Below are positions 26,454 through 36,692 of a stretch of DNA of 64,000 nucleotides, piece after piece (the first letter of the stretch is position 1; each line of letters starts with the position of its first letter). The translations under genes and the position numbers were made by a program. Under the pieces are notes generated by a model. It saw only the letters and a list, made by a program, of their open reading frames with translations. It was not told the DNA's origin and did not search any database. The DNA comes from JACKBC01 sp041391125 (GTDB lineage Bacteria > Chloroflexota > Anaerolineae > Caldilineales > Caldilineaceae). The stretch lies in NCBI GenBank assembly GCA_041391125.1, contig JAWKON010000038.1, positions 20,622 to 84,621 of the forward strand, read 5' to 3'.

Positions 26454-28358
26454 ATGAGTTATAGCGACATCAAGCGGGTCTTAATTGGGGCCCCATTTCC
26501 CACCAGCGCTGAAATGCACGAACGCCTGGACAAAGTGCGGGCGCTGGCTGTCTTCGCCTCCGACCCCATCAGCAGCAATGCCTATGCCACAGAAGCCATC
26601 ATGAGCGTACTGATTCTCATGGGCAGCAGCGCACTCAGGCTGACTATGCCACTGGCCATTGGAATCGCGCTCTTGATTTTAATGGTGATCTTTAGTTATA
26701 CGCAAACCATTCTGCACTATCCCGAAGGTGGTGGCGCCTATACGGTGGCCAAAGACAATCTGGGCGCTTTGCCTTCACTGTTTGCCGCCGGCGCCCTGCT
26801 GACCGACTATGTGCTCACTGTGTCGGTGTCGGTGTCGGCGGGTATCCGCGCCATTACATCGGCGTTTCCATTTTTATTCGAATATCGGATGCTCCTGGCC
26901 TTGACGGCAATCGTATTGCTAACCTGGGTGAATCTACGCGGCGTGCGCGAAAGTGGCACCATCTTTGCCGTGCCGACCTATGCCTTTGTAGGCGGGGTTT
27001 TGCTCGTGGTAATTATCGGGCTCACCCGATATTTTGGCTTTTTTGGCGCCGCGCCGCTGCGAGGACACGAGTTGCATATTGAGCCAGTTCGTTCATTTGC
27101 TGGCTTTGCCTATCTATGGCTGCTCCTGCGCGCCTTTGCCGGCGGCTGTACGGCGTTGACGGGCATCGAAGCCATTAGTAACGGGGTGCAGGCCTTTAAG
27201 CCGCCAGAAGCGCCCAACGCGGTCAAAACCATGATCTGGATGGGCGTCATGGCCATGTCGCTTTTTCTAGGCATCTCGTTCCTGGCCACGCACCTAGCGA
27301 TTGTACCCGGCGAACACGACAGCGTCCTTTCGCAAATGACCCGCTTGATCAGCGGCAGCGGCCCGCTCTATTACTGGGTCCAATTCTTCACCATGATGAT
27401 TTTAGTATTGGCGGCCAACACGGGTTATCAGGATTTTCCGCGCCTCAGCTCCTTTTTAGCCGCGGATGGCTATTTGCCGCGCTGGATGCTGATCGCGGCG
27501 ACCGGCTTGTTTACAGCGCCGGCATTGTGGTGCTGGCGCTGCTTTCATCGGTCATTGTACTGATTTTTCGCCGACGAAATTGCTATGCTGCCACTCTACG
27601 CCCTGGGCGTGATGTTAAGTTTTACGCTATCGCAGGCGGGCATGGTGCGCTTGATGGGCAAAGTGAGCCGCGTGCCGGTTGGCGAAGAAATGCAGACTGG
27701 CGCCACCACCATCCACTATGAAGCTGGTTGGTGGTGGAAACGATACGTCAATGCCGTGGGCGCGGTCACAACGGGCATTGTCTTTGTGGTGCTGGTAGCC
27801 ACCAAATTTGTGGAAGGCGCCTGGATCATCGCCATTGCCATTCCGCTGATTGTGCTCATGCTCAAGAGCATCCGCAACCATTACGCCCATGTGGCCGAAG
27901 CGCTGCGCACCGCCAATCTGGCGCCCAGCGATCTACACGAGATTGCCGATGTAGCCATTGTGCCAATTGCCGATGTGCACCGCGGCACGCTGCGCGCGCT
28001 CAAATACGCCAAACGTATTTCCAGCCACGTGCGCGCTGTCTGTGTTAGCACATCCGCTGAACAGCACGAACGGATTGTGCGCCGCTGGCAGCGCTTTCCT
28101 GAGCTAACCGCAGGGGTCGATCTGATCTTCATTGATTATGATTATCGCGACGTGCTGGAGCCACTGGTTGAATATATCAAATACGCCAATAACGTCGAAT
28201 TCTCCAACCAATTGACGACAGTTGTGATTCCGGAATTTATTCCCACCTCGCTGCCGGCGCAACTGTTGCACAATCAGACGGCCAACATCTTGCGCATGCG
28301 CTTACGCACAGAGGAGGACCTGGTGATTATTGATGTACCCTATCTGATCAAACACTGA
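26454..28358 (+). pseudogene. kimA: KimA-like high-affinity potassium transporter (APC superfamily), two frameshifts
   Basis: The first frame (26454-27563) gives the KimA core: AVFASDPISSNAYATEAIMS, LHYPEGGGAYTVAKDNLGAL, DYVLTVSVSVSAGIRAITSA, LTGIEAISNGVQAFKPPEAP and VLAANTGYQDFPRLSSFLAA. After an indel near 27500 a short bridge (LVYSAGIVVLALLSSVIVLI) leads to the second frame (27585-28358), LPLYALGVMLSFTLSQAGMV and the cytosolic C-terminal domain. The total is about 630 residues, normal for KimA. KimA imports K+ with protons and in Firmicutes is inhibited by c-di-AMP. Two small indels, one in a G run, suggest a consensus error. It sits directly before the kdp operon. Confidence 0.85.
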
Positions 28359-28912
28359 TTGAAAAAGCAACGAGCCACCATAGAGATTGCCAGCCGTGCT
28401 GAAGACAAATAACTCGTACATTGAGGCTGAAATAGAATGGATTGCGCGGGACTTTAGAAACCGAGTTTTTGGCAAAAACTCGGTTTCTCGAACCTTTGGC
28501 CCATTTGGGCCGTCATGTACTTGCCACCGTACAGTTTAGAAAACAGGCGAGAATTTGTACGCAGATGCACAATGATTTACGCGGATTTTTGCCAGAGCCG
28601 CGGCAAAAATCCGCGTAAATCAGCGAAATCCGTGTCCAAATTCGATATGGAGTGACAGCTACTTCACAGGTGGCTGCCACCATTCCAGCCCCGCCGCTGC
28701 ATCACCGCCAATTTACGCTTGAACTATCCTCTCTTTATGATTTCTTGATCTATCACGCCGCATTCTTGACACTCTCTTAATCGAAAACCGAATACGATTG
28801 AGGCTGCAAACGATTGTGGCAATGTGGAGCGTCCGAATCCACAAAACTTCACAGAGCCACATTTTTTCCGCAGAGTGCGAATAGTTGAGACCAACATTTA
28901 TGAGGCGTCAAA
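28359..28912. other. Intergenic region with two strong palindromes between kimA and the kdp operon
   Basis: No gene is seen in about 550 bases. A 15-bp stem with a 3-base loop lies at 28456-28488 (arms AGAAACCGAGTTTTT / AAAAACTCGGTTTCT); it could serve as the kimA terminator, though no clean T-run follows. A 19-bp stem with an 8-base loop lies at 28575-28620 (centred on GCGGATTTTTGCC) and resembles a dispersed ATCCGCG-type repeat. The kdp regulatory motif is at 28742-28781. Confidence 0.7.
28742..28781. promoter_or_regulatory. Direct-repeat regulatory site upstream of the kdp operon
   Basis: TTCTTGAT (28742-28749) and TTCTTGAC (28763-28770) are 21 bases apart start to start, and a weaker CTCTTAAT follows 11 bases later (28774-28781). 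Sequence and spacing match the site before kimA, making this a candidate operator for the KdpE encoded at the end of the operon. TTGACA inside the second repeat may double as the -35. Confidence 0.5.
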
Positions 28913-29182
28913 ATGATTGTCGACTATAGATGGACCAATGTAGCTTGTGTTTATTTACTCGATAATGGCATGACCATTGGAGATCGTTCACGGCTTGCCG
29001 AGTCCGCTGATTCGGTATTGTCGCTGACATTGGGCGGCAGCATGGCCAAACACATAGATGCCGCCTGTGTACGCATTACCTTCCCCACCATCAATACCTT
29101 GCGCATCATGTGGCGCGAAGGTTCGCCGGTGCGCCAGGGCAGCCTGATCTATAGCGGCGCGTTTCTCATTGTTGAATGCTAA
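28913..29182 (+). CDS. Hypothetical protein leading the kdp operon
   Basis: The 89-residue protein (MIVDYRWTNVACVYLLDNGM...SPVRQGSLIYSGAFLIVEC) lies 10 bases before kdpF on the same strand. It has no membrane segment and no recognised domain. Its composition looks coding, with a repeated Gly/Ser/Leu core (LSLTLGGSMAKHIDAACVRI). Position suggests co-transcription with kdp, but no role can be assigned. Confidence 0.5.
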   Translation: MIVDYRWTNVACVYLLDNGMTIGDRSRLAESADSVLSLTLGGSMAKHIDAACVRITFPTINTLRIMWREGSPVRQGSLIYSGAFLIVEC

Positions 29183-29192
29183 GGGAGAGACC

Positions 29193-29284
29193 ATGAATTT
29201 GGAACTTTGGGCGGCCCGCCGTCGTGGCCCTGCTGCTCTTAATCTATCTCATCTACAGCGTTGCTTTTTCCCGAAAGGTTTTAA
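29193..29284 (+). pseudogene. kdpF: KdpF small membrane subunit, frame disturbed by two indels
   Basis: ATG 29193 follows AAGGGAGAGACC. Read across two frames the peptide is MNLEL, then GGPAVVALLLLIYLIYSVAF, then PERF and TAA (29282-29284): one transmembrane helix of about 30 residues, the normal KdpF length and ending. One indel falls near 29206 and one in the T run near 29262. KdpF stabilises the KdpFABC complex. The stop lies two bases from the kdpA ATG. Confidence 0.7.
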
Positions 29285-29286
29285 TT

Positions 29287-30981
29287 ATGACTATCTTTGA
29301 GGGGATCCAGATCGGACTGCTCTTTCTGCTCTGGGTCTTATGTACCCCGCTGCTGGGTCGCTATATGGCTCGGCTCTACCAAGGCGAAAACGTCTGGCTT
29401 TCCCCGCTTCTGCGCCCCATTGAACGCACAGTTTATCGCCTGGCCGGCGTTCAGGCCGATGCCGAGATGGATTGGAAACACTATTTGGGCGCCATGCTGG
29501 CGTTTAATGTGGCTGGCTTTGGCTTCTTGCTCCTGCTGCAACTTGGGCAAAGCCGCCTGCCCATGAATCCAGCCAGTTTGCCCAATGTGAACTTTCTGCT
29601 GGCCTTCAATACAGCCACCAGCTTTATGACCAATACCAACTGGCAGGCCTATGGCGGCGAAACCACCATGAGCTACCTCACCCAGATGTTGGGGCTCAAC
29701 GTGCAGAATTTTGTCAGCGCCGCCACCGGCATGGCGGTGGTCATTCTGCGCTGACGCGGGGGCTGGCGCGGCGCAGCGGGCAAACCTTGGGCAACTTCTG
29801 GGCTGATTTGGTGCGCGGCACACTTTATATTTTGTTCCCACTGTCGCTGGGGCTGGCTGTTCTTCTGGTGAGCCAAGGGGTGCTTCAAAATTGGCAGCCT
29901 TATGTTGAAGTGCGCACATTGACCGGCGCCAGTCAATTGCTGCCCCAAGGACCGGCGGCGTCGCAAATTGCCATCAAACAGACTCGGCGCCAACGGCGGC
30001 GGCTTCTTCAACACCAACAGCACCCATCCTTATGAAAACCCCACGCCGCTGGCCAACTTTTTAGAACTTTTCGCCATCTCTGCTCATCCCGGCAGCGCTG
30101 ACCTACACCTATGGCGTCATGGTGGGCGCCACCCGCCAAGGCTGGGTGATCTTTGCGGCCATGCTGCTGCCCTTTGTGGTGGGCTTTGGCGTGTATGTCT
30201 ATGCCGAAACCGCCCCCAATCCCATTTTGGGCGGCGCTCCACTGCTGGAAGGCAAAGAGCTGCGCAACGGCATTGCTACGAGTGTACTCTGGGGGCAGCC
30301 ACCACCGCGGCCTCCAATGGCTCGGTCAACGCCATGCACAGCAGCTTTAGCCCGCTGACCGGCGGCATGGCGCTGCTCAACATTCTGCTGGGCGAGGTGA
30401 TCTTTGGCGGCGTCGGCGCCGGGCTGTACGGCATGTTGATCTTTGTGATTCTGACGGTCTTCATCGCCGGGCTCATGGTGGGGCGCACGCCCGAATATCT
30501 GGGCAAAAAGATCGAAGCCTTTGAGATCAAAATGGCCATGATCGCCGTTCTTTTGCCCAGCGCCTGCATTTTGCTCTTTAGCGCCCTGGCCGTGGTCACG
30601 ACGGCCGGTCTCAGCAGCCGCGCCAACGCCGGCCCCCACGGTCTGAGCGAAATTCTATACGCTTTTGCCTCAGGCGCCGGCAATAACGGCAGCGCCTTTT
30701 GCCGGCCTCAACGCCAACACACCCTTTTACAACACGCTGATGGCCTTTGCCATGTGGATTGGCCGCTTTGGCGTTATCATTCCGGCGCTGGCCATTGGCG
30801 GCAGCATGGTGGGCAAGAAAGTGAGCCCGCCTTCGCCGGGCGCTTTTCCCACCGATGGCCCGCTCTTTGTGGTGCTGCTCAACGCCGTCATCCTGATTGT
30901 CGGCGCACTCACTTTCTTCCCGGCGCTCAGCCTGGGTCCAGTGTGGAGCAATTGCTGATGCAGGCAGGGCATACGTTTTAG
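29287..30981 (+). pseudogene. kdpA: KdpA potassium channel-like subunit, about six frameshifts
   Basis: Successive frames read MTIFEGIQIGLLFLLWVLCT, PVGRTxYRLAGV-like PIERTVYRLAGVQADAEMDW, NTNWQAYGGETTMSYLTQM, LGANGGGFFNTNSTHPYENP, TTAASNGSVNAMHSSFSPLT, FASGAGNNGSAF, LNANTPFYNTLM and a C-terminus EQLLMQAGHTF. These contain the KdpA selectivity-filter loops (TNTNWQAYGGE, GANGGGFFN, TTAASNGSV, AGNNGSAF). Total length fits KdpA (about 560 residues). Breaks lie near 29751, 29985, 30080, 30290, 30700 and 30945; most are single-base indels. Next-door kdpB has none. KdpA forms the K+ path in the KdpFABC pump. Confidence 0.85.
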
Positions 30982-30996
30982 AAATCTCGGGGATTG

Positions 30997-31025
30997 GAGG
31001 TGGGGATTGGGCCAATCCCCACCTC
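30997..31025. repeat. Stem-loop between kdpA and kdpB
   Basis: Perfect 14-bp arms GAGGTGGGGATTGG (30997-31010) and CCAATCCCCACCTC (31012-31025) flank one base. There is no T-run, so it probably protects or partitions the operon mRNA, or is a dispersed palindrome. Confidence 0.7.
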
Positions 31026-31062
31026 TCTAATCCCAACATTCCCCTTCTACACGAGGTGAAAT

Positions 31063-33165
31063 ATGCAAACAAAAACAACCGTCCGCCCGCTTTTTGATGG
31101 ACCGATTGTGCGGCGAGCCGTGCTGGACGCGCTGCGCAAGCTGGACCCGCGCCAGCAAGTGAAAAATCCCGTCATGCTGGTGGTGGCGGTCGGCGCCCTC
31201 TTTACAACGGGCATCCTCCTGCGCGACCTGCTTACGGGGCGCAATGCGCTGGCTTTCAATTTGCAGATTGCGCTCTGGCTCTGGTTTACAGTGCTCTTTG
31301 CCAACTTTGCCGAAGCCATGGCCGAAGGGCGCGGCAAAGCCCAGGCCGACAGCTTACGCCGCACGCGCACCCAGATGATGGCGCGGCGGCTCGTTGGCCA
31401 GCGTGAAGAAAAAGTCGCCGCCACCGAACTCAAAAAGGGCGACCTGATCGTCTGCGAAGCCGGCGATCAGATTCCCGGAGATGGCGAAGTGGTTGAGGGC
31501 ATTGCCAGCGTGGATGAATCGGCCATCACCGGCGAATCGGCCCCCGTGATCCGCGAGAGCGGCGGCGACCGCAGCGCCGTGACCGGCGGCACGCGCGTCC
31601 TCAGCGACCGCATTGTGATTCGCATTACGTCCGAGCCGGGCAGCAGCTTTCTGGACCGCATGATCGCCCTGGTCGAAGGCGCCAAACGGCAGAAAACGCC
31701 CAACGAGATCGCGCTTACCATTCTACTTTCCGGGCTCACCATCATCTTTTTACTGGCCGTGGTCTCGCTCAAAGCCTTTGCCGTCTATAGCGAACACGAA
31801 TCGGGCTTGAGCAGCGACGCCACCACCGCCACCGTACCCGTGCTGATCGCGCTGCTGGTCTGCCTGATCCCCACTACGATTGGCGGGTTGCTCAGCGCCA
31901 TCGGCATTAGCGGCATGGACCGCATGATCCAGCGCAATGTGCTGGCCACCAGCGGCCGCGCCATCGAGGCCGCCGGCGATATTGACGTGTTGCTCCTAGA
32001 CAAAACCGGCACCATCACGCTGGGCAATCGCATGGCGGCCAATTTCTTCAGCAGTGCAGGCACGCCAATCGAGCAACTGGCCGAGGCCGCCCAGATCTCG
32101 TCCTTGGCTGACGAAACGCCCGAAGGCCGTTCGATTGTGGTGTTGGCCAAAGAGAAATTTAACCTGCGCGGCCGCAATTTGGGGCAGACGCACGTAGATT
32201 TTGTCCCCTTTACCGCGCAGACGCGCATGAGCGGCGTTGACTTCCCGCAGCTGAACGGAACGCCGGCCCGCTCGATTCGCAAAGGCGCCGCCGATGCCGT
32301 CAAAGCCTATGTACAGGCAGCTGGCAGCCATTTCCCAGCGGATGTGCAGCGCACGGTGGATGAGATTGCCCACAAGGGTGGCACGCCTTTGGTGGTGGCG
32401 GCAAACAGCACCGTATTAGGCGTCATCGAATTAAAAGATGTGGTCAAGGGCGGCATTCACGAACGCTTTATGCAACTGCGCCGCATGGGCATCCGCACCG
32501 TCATGATTACCGGCGACAACCCGCTGACGGCCGCCGCTATTGCGGCCGAAGCGGGCGTCGATGACTTTATGGCTGAAGCTACGCCGGAAGATAAGCTTAA
32601 GCGCATTCGCAGCGAGCAGAGCGCCGGTCACCTGGTCGCCATGACCGGCGACGGCGCCAACGACGCCCCGGCGCTGGCCCAATCCGACGTGGGGGTGGCC
32701 ATGAACTCGGGTACTCAGGCCGCCCGCGAAGCCGGCAACATGGTCGACTTGGACAGCGATCCCACCAAGCTCATTGAGGTGGTCGAAATCGGCAAACAGC
32801 TGCTCATGACGCGCGGGGCGCTGACCACTTTTAGCATTGCCAACGATGTGGCCAAATATTTCGCCATTTTGCCGGCGCTCTTTGGCGCGCTCTACGCCGC
32901 CAACGGCGCCGCCGGCCCGCTAACCAGCCTCAACATTATGGCGCTGGCCACCCCCCAAAGCGCCATTCTCAGCGCCACCATTTTTAACGCCCTGATCATC
33001 ATCGCTTTGATCCCACTGGCGCTGCGCGGCGTTAGCTACCGGCCCATGAGTGCGGCGGCAGCCTTGCAGCGCAACCTGCTCATCTTTGGCGTGGGCGGGC
33101 TCATCGCCCCCTTTATCGGCATTAAATTGATCGATATGGTGCTGGTGGCCGTGGGGTTGGCATAA
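31063..33165 (+). CDS. kdpB: KdpB, catalytic P-type ATPase subunit of the potassium pump
   Basis: The intact 700-residue protein hydrolyses ATP to drive K+ import through KdpA. Landmarks are EAGDQIPGDGEVVEGIASVD and DESAITGESAPVIRESGGD (actuator domain, TGES), VCLIPTTIGGLLSAIGI (membrane site), the phosphorylated Asp in DKTGTITLGN (D313), KGAADAVKAY (nucleotide binding), MITGDNPLTAAAIAAEAG and MTGDGANDAPALAQSDVGVA. Length matches KdpB. It begins after ACGAGGTGAAAT. The contrast between this clean frame and the broken kdpA beside it is notable. Confidence 0.97.
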   Translation: MQTKTTVRPLFDGPIVRRAVLDALRKLDPRQQVKNPVMLVVAVGALFTTGILLRDLLTGRNALAFNLQIALWLWFTVLFANFAEAMAEGRGKAQADSLRRTRTQMMARRLVGQREEKVAATELKKGDLIVCEAGDQIPGDGEVVEGIASVDESAITGESAPVIRESGGDRSAVTGGTRVLSDRIVIRITSEPGSSFLDRMIALVEGAKRQKTPNEIALTILLSGLTIIFLLAVVSLKAFAVYSEHESGLSSDATTATVPVLIALLVCLIPTTIGGLLSAIGISGMDRMIQRNVLATSGRAIEAAGDIDVLLLDKTGTITLGNRMAANFFSSAGTPIEQLAEAAQISSLADETPEGRSIVVLAKEKFNLRGRNLGQTHVDFVPFTAQTRMSGVDFPQLNGTPARSIRKGAADAVKAYVQAAGSHFPADVQRTVDEIAHKGGTPLVVAANSTVLGVIELKDVVKGGIHERFMQLRRMGIRTVMITGDNPLTAAAIAAEAGVDDFMAEATPEDKLKRIRSEQSAGHLVAMTGDGANDAPALAQSDVGVAMNSGTQAAREAGNMVDLDSDPTKLIEVVEIGKQLLMTRGALTTFSIANDVAKYFAILPALFGALYAANGAAGPLTSLNIMALATPQSAILSATIFNALIIIALIPLALRGVSYRPMSAAAALQRNLLIFGVGGLIAPFIGIKLIDMVLVAVGLA

Positions 33166-33198
33166 TCGGGATTGTCACAAAAGATGGATTCAGCCTAT

Positions 33199-33308
33199 AG
33201 ACCCCCTCCCAGCCTCCCCCTCGAGGGGGAGGGGCTTCAGGCGCCGCCTACGGCGGCGTAGTTCCCTCCCCTAGCGCAGCGGCCAGGGGAGGGTTAGGGA
33301 GGGGTGAA
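33199..33308. repeat. GC-rich repeat/hairpin region between kdpB and kdpC
   Basis: Nested inverted repeats occur here: CCTCCCCCTCGAGGGGGAGG around 33213-33234, CGCCGCCTACGGCGGCG around 33242-33258, and CCCTCCCCTAG / CAGGGGAGGG further on (33263-33292). The mix of CCCTCCC and GGGAGGG tracts looks like a dispersed non-coding element inserted within the operon. Confidence 0.6.
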
Positions 33309-33342
33309 TAGTTACGATAATGTCTAATAATCGGAGAGTATC

Positions 33343-33936
33343 ATGATGTTGCGCAAATTCATCTTTCCAGCATTGCGTATGCTTGTTGTTCTCACAATCT
33401 TGACGGGCTTGCTCTACCCTGGTCTTGTGACCCTGGCGGCGACGCCGCTCTTCCCTACCCAAGCGGCGGGCAGCTTGATCGACGACAACGGCGTCATTGT
33501 CGGGTCAACGCTGGTGGGGCAGGCCAACCAGGATGCGCGCTATTTCTGGCCGCGCCCGTCAGCCGTAAACTATATGGATGGCAGCCACGCCGGCAATTTA
33601 GGTGCTTCGGGCGCCACCAATGCGGCGCCCACCAGCCGCACGCTGGCCGCCACCGTTGCCGCACGGGCGGACGCTTTCCGCATGGCCAACCATTTGGCGG
33701 CCGATACGCCTGTCCCCGCCGATATGCTCTTTGCCTCCGGCAGCGGGCTGGACCCGCACATCAGCCCCGCCGCCGCCCAACTGCAAGTGGCGCGCGTGGC
33801 CGCCGCCCGCCATTTGGAGCCAGCCGTGGTGGCCGCGCTGGTGACCGCGCACACGGAGCCACCCCAATGGGGCTTTATGGGGATGCCGCGCGTCAATGTG
33901 CTGTTGCTCAATCTGGCGCTGGATCAGGTAAAATGA
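33343..33936 (+). CDS. kdpC: KdpC, subunit stabilising the KdpFABC complex
   Basis: The 197-residue protein has one N-terminal membrane helix (ALRMLVVLTILTGLLYPGLV) and the KdpC periplasmic domain: GSLIDDNGVIVGSTLVGQAN, YFWPRPSAVNY, ASGSGLDPHISPAAAQLQVA and VNVLLLNLALDQVK at the end. The frame is intact and of normal length. It follows kdpB after the repeat-filled gap at 33166-33342. Confidence 0.95.
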   Translation: MMLRKFIFPALRMLVVLTILTGLLYPGLVTLAATPLFPTQAAGSLIDDNGVIVGSTLVGQANQDARYFWPRPSAVNYMDGSHAGNLGASGATNAAPTSRTLAATVAARADAFRMANHLAADTPVPADMLFASGSGLDPHISPAAAQLQVARVAAARHLEPAVVAALVTAHTEPPQWGFMGMPRVNVLLLNLALDQVK

Positions 33937-33955
33937 ACGCAACTTCTTCTGCAAG

Positions 33956-33982
33956 GTAGGACAAGCTTTCAGCTTGTCCTAC
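33956..33982. repeat. Palindrome at the kdpC-kdpD junction
   Basis: Perfect 12-bp arms GTAGGACAAGCT (33956-33967) and AGCTTGTCCTAC (33971-33982) flank the loop TTC. It overlaps a possible upstream TTG start of kdpD, which argues that translation begins downstream at GTG 33998. Confidence 0.75.
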
Positions 33983-33997
33983 AATCTAGGCACATTT

Positions 33998-36692
33998 GTG
34001 GAAACAGAACGACCAAATCCAGACGTGCTGTTGGCCGCCGTCCGCAAGGACGCCCAGCGCCAACAGCGCGGCAAATTGAAGATCTTCCTGGGCATGGCGG
34101 CCGGCGTGGGCAAAACCTATGCCATGCTGGTGGCGGCGCGCGAGCAGCAAGCCGCCGGCGTCAACGTGGTGGTGGGCTACGCCGAGACGCACGGTCGGCG
34201 CGAGACAGACGAACTGCTGGCGGGGCTGGTGGTGATGCCGCGCCGCCAGGTTGAATATCGCGAGGTGCGCCTGCGCGAGATGGATTTAGACGCCATTTTG
34301 GAGCGCCATCCACAACTGGCCGTGGTGGATGAATTTGCCCACACCAATGCGCCCGGCAGCCGCCACCGCAAACGCTACCAGGACATTATCGAATTGCTGG
34401 ATGCCGGCATCGACGTTTACACCACCGTCAACGTACAGCACTTTGAGAGCCGCGCCGACACGGTACGGCAGATTACCGGCATCACCGTTCACGAAACCGT
34501 TCCGGATTCGCTGCTCGATCTGGCCCATGAAATTGAGCTGATCGATCTGTCGCCGGCCGATCTGCAACGGCGGCTGAGCGAGGGCAAAGTCTACACGCCG
34601 GACAAGGCTGATTTGGCCGCCAATAATTTCTTTCGCACGGGCAACTTAACCGCCCTGCGCGAGATGGCGCTGCGCCTGACCGCTGAACATGTGGACCATC
34701 AACTGCAAGACTACATGCAGCTCAAGCAGATTGCCGGCCCCTGGAAGTCAAGCGAGCGGCTCATGGTGGCCGTCAGCGCCAGCCCCTACTCGGAAAAGCT
34801 CATTCGCTGGACGCGCCGCATGGCCTATGCCCTGGAGGCGCCTTGGCTGGTCGCCAATGTGGAAGTGGCGACGCCAGATGCGCCGGAGGATCAACGGCGG
34901 CTGGCGCAACACCTGGCGCTGGCGCGCGAGCTGGGCGGCGAGGTGGTTACTGCCGCCGGTGAGGATATCAGCGCGGCCCTGTTGCGGCTGGCGCGCGAAT
35001 ACAATGCCACCCAAATTGTCATCGGCAAGCCCATCGCCCGCGGTTGGTTTGGCGTCCTGCACGGCAACTCACTAGTGGACCGCTTGATCCGCAACAGCGG
35101 CGATATTGATGTTTACGTGGTCACCGGCGAATCGCCAACGCACACCACACGCTGGGGACCCCGCCCGGAGTGGTTCAACACACGTTCAACCTGGTCCCAA
35201 TATCTGCTGGCGCTGATCTTTGTGGCCGTCATTACGGGTTTCAACTGGTTGCTTCTGCATCTAGTTCGTGGGCTCGAATATCAAGTGGTTGGGTTGACCG
35301 AACTGCTGGCGGTGCTGCTGGTGGCAATTTATGGCGGCCGCGGTCCGGCGCTGCTGGCGGCCGCCGTGAGCGCCATTTCGTTCAACTTTTTTTTCATTAC
35401 GCGCGCTACACCTTTGTGATTGCCCAATTGCACGACACTGTGCTCATTGGGCTTTACTTTGTCATCGCGATTTTTGCTGGCAATCTCACTGCCCGCATCC
35501 GCCTACAAGAAAAGGGCGCACAGCGCAACGTGCAGCGCATTATGGCGCTCTATCGGCTCACGCACGAAACCGCCACCGCGCCCGATCTGGACGCCGTCTT
35601 GGAGCGTGCGATTACGCAGCTCCAACAGTTGTTTGCCGCGCAAGTCGCAATTCTCCTGGCGCCCGCTGGCGAACTGCAGCGCCAGCCGCACGCCGCCGGC
35701 GACCTACATCTGGGCGAAAAAGAATTTAGCGTGGCAAGCTGGGTCTTTCAGCACGGCCGCGCCGCCGCGGCACCGATACTTTACCTTCAGCATCGGCCCA
35801 ATTTTTGCCTTTGCACACATCACAACGCACTGTGGGCGTCCTAGGCATTCGCTACGCTCAGGCTAACCGTATAAACTATGAACAAGAGTTGCAGATCGAG
35901 ACCTTTGTCAACCAGATTGCGCTGGTGGTTGAGCGCCAATTTTTGGACGAAGCAACGCGTCGGGCGGCCCTGCTGCAAGAATCCGAGCGGCTGCAAAGCA
36001 CGCTGCTCAATTCCATTTCACACGAGCTGCGCACGCCCATTTCCACCATCACCGGCGCCGCCGCCATCCTGCGCGATTCCCCCGCTACTGCCAGCGCCGA
36101 AGACCGTCGCCACCTGCTCAACGACATCAGCGAGGCGGCGCGCCGGCTGAATCACCTGGTCGAAAACCTGCTCGACATGTCGCGACTGGATGGCGGGCGC
36201 CTGCAACTGAAGCGAGACTGGTGCCTGGTGGCGGACGTGGTGGGCGTGGCGGTGCAGCAGTTGCACGATTGCCTCAGCCGCCGCCCGCTGACCATTGATA
36301 TAGCGCCGGAACTGCCGCTGGTGCAGATGGATTTTGTGCTCATTGAGCAGGTGCTGGTTAACCTGCTGCACAACGTATGCAACTATACGCCGGACGGCTC
36401 GGCGGTGGAGATTCGCGCTTGGATGGCGCAGGAGCAGCTTTGGGTGACGGTGGCGGATCGCGGTCCGGGCATTCCGCCGGAGCAGATGGCGCGCATCTTT
36501 GATAAATTCTATCGCTTGCCCGGCACGGCTACCGGAGGGACCGGCCTGGGGCTTTCCATCTGCCGTGGGCTGGTGCAGGCGCACGATGGCGAACTCACCG
36601 TTGAGAATCGCCCCGAGGGTGGCGCTCGTTTTTTGATGAAGCTGCCGGCCGTCATGGCCCCACCGCCGGTAAAGGAGGCTCTCTTTGAATGA
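33998..36692 (+). pseudogene. kdpD: KdpD sensor histidine kinase, two frameshifts
   Basis: The first frame gives the KdpD N-terminal domain (FLGMAAGVGKTYAMLVAARE Walker A, VVDEFAHTNAPGSRHRKRYQ, YTTVNVQHFESRADTVRQIT) and a Usp-like domain, then membrane helices up to SFNFFFIT near 35395. The next frame supplies the remaining helices and a GAF-like domain. After a second indel near 35770 comes the kinase core: NSISHELRTPIS (phospho-acceptor His), NLLHNVCNYTPDG (N box), DRGPGIPPEQM and GGTGLGLSICRGL. GTG 33998 is taken as start because an upstream TTG lies inside a palindrome. It senses K+ limitation and phosphorylates KdpE. The indels look like consensus errors. Confidence 0.88.
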
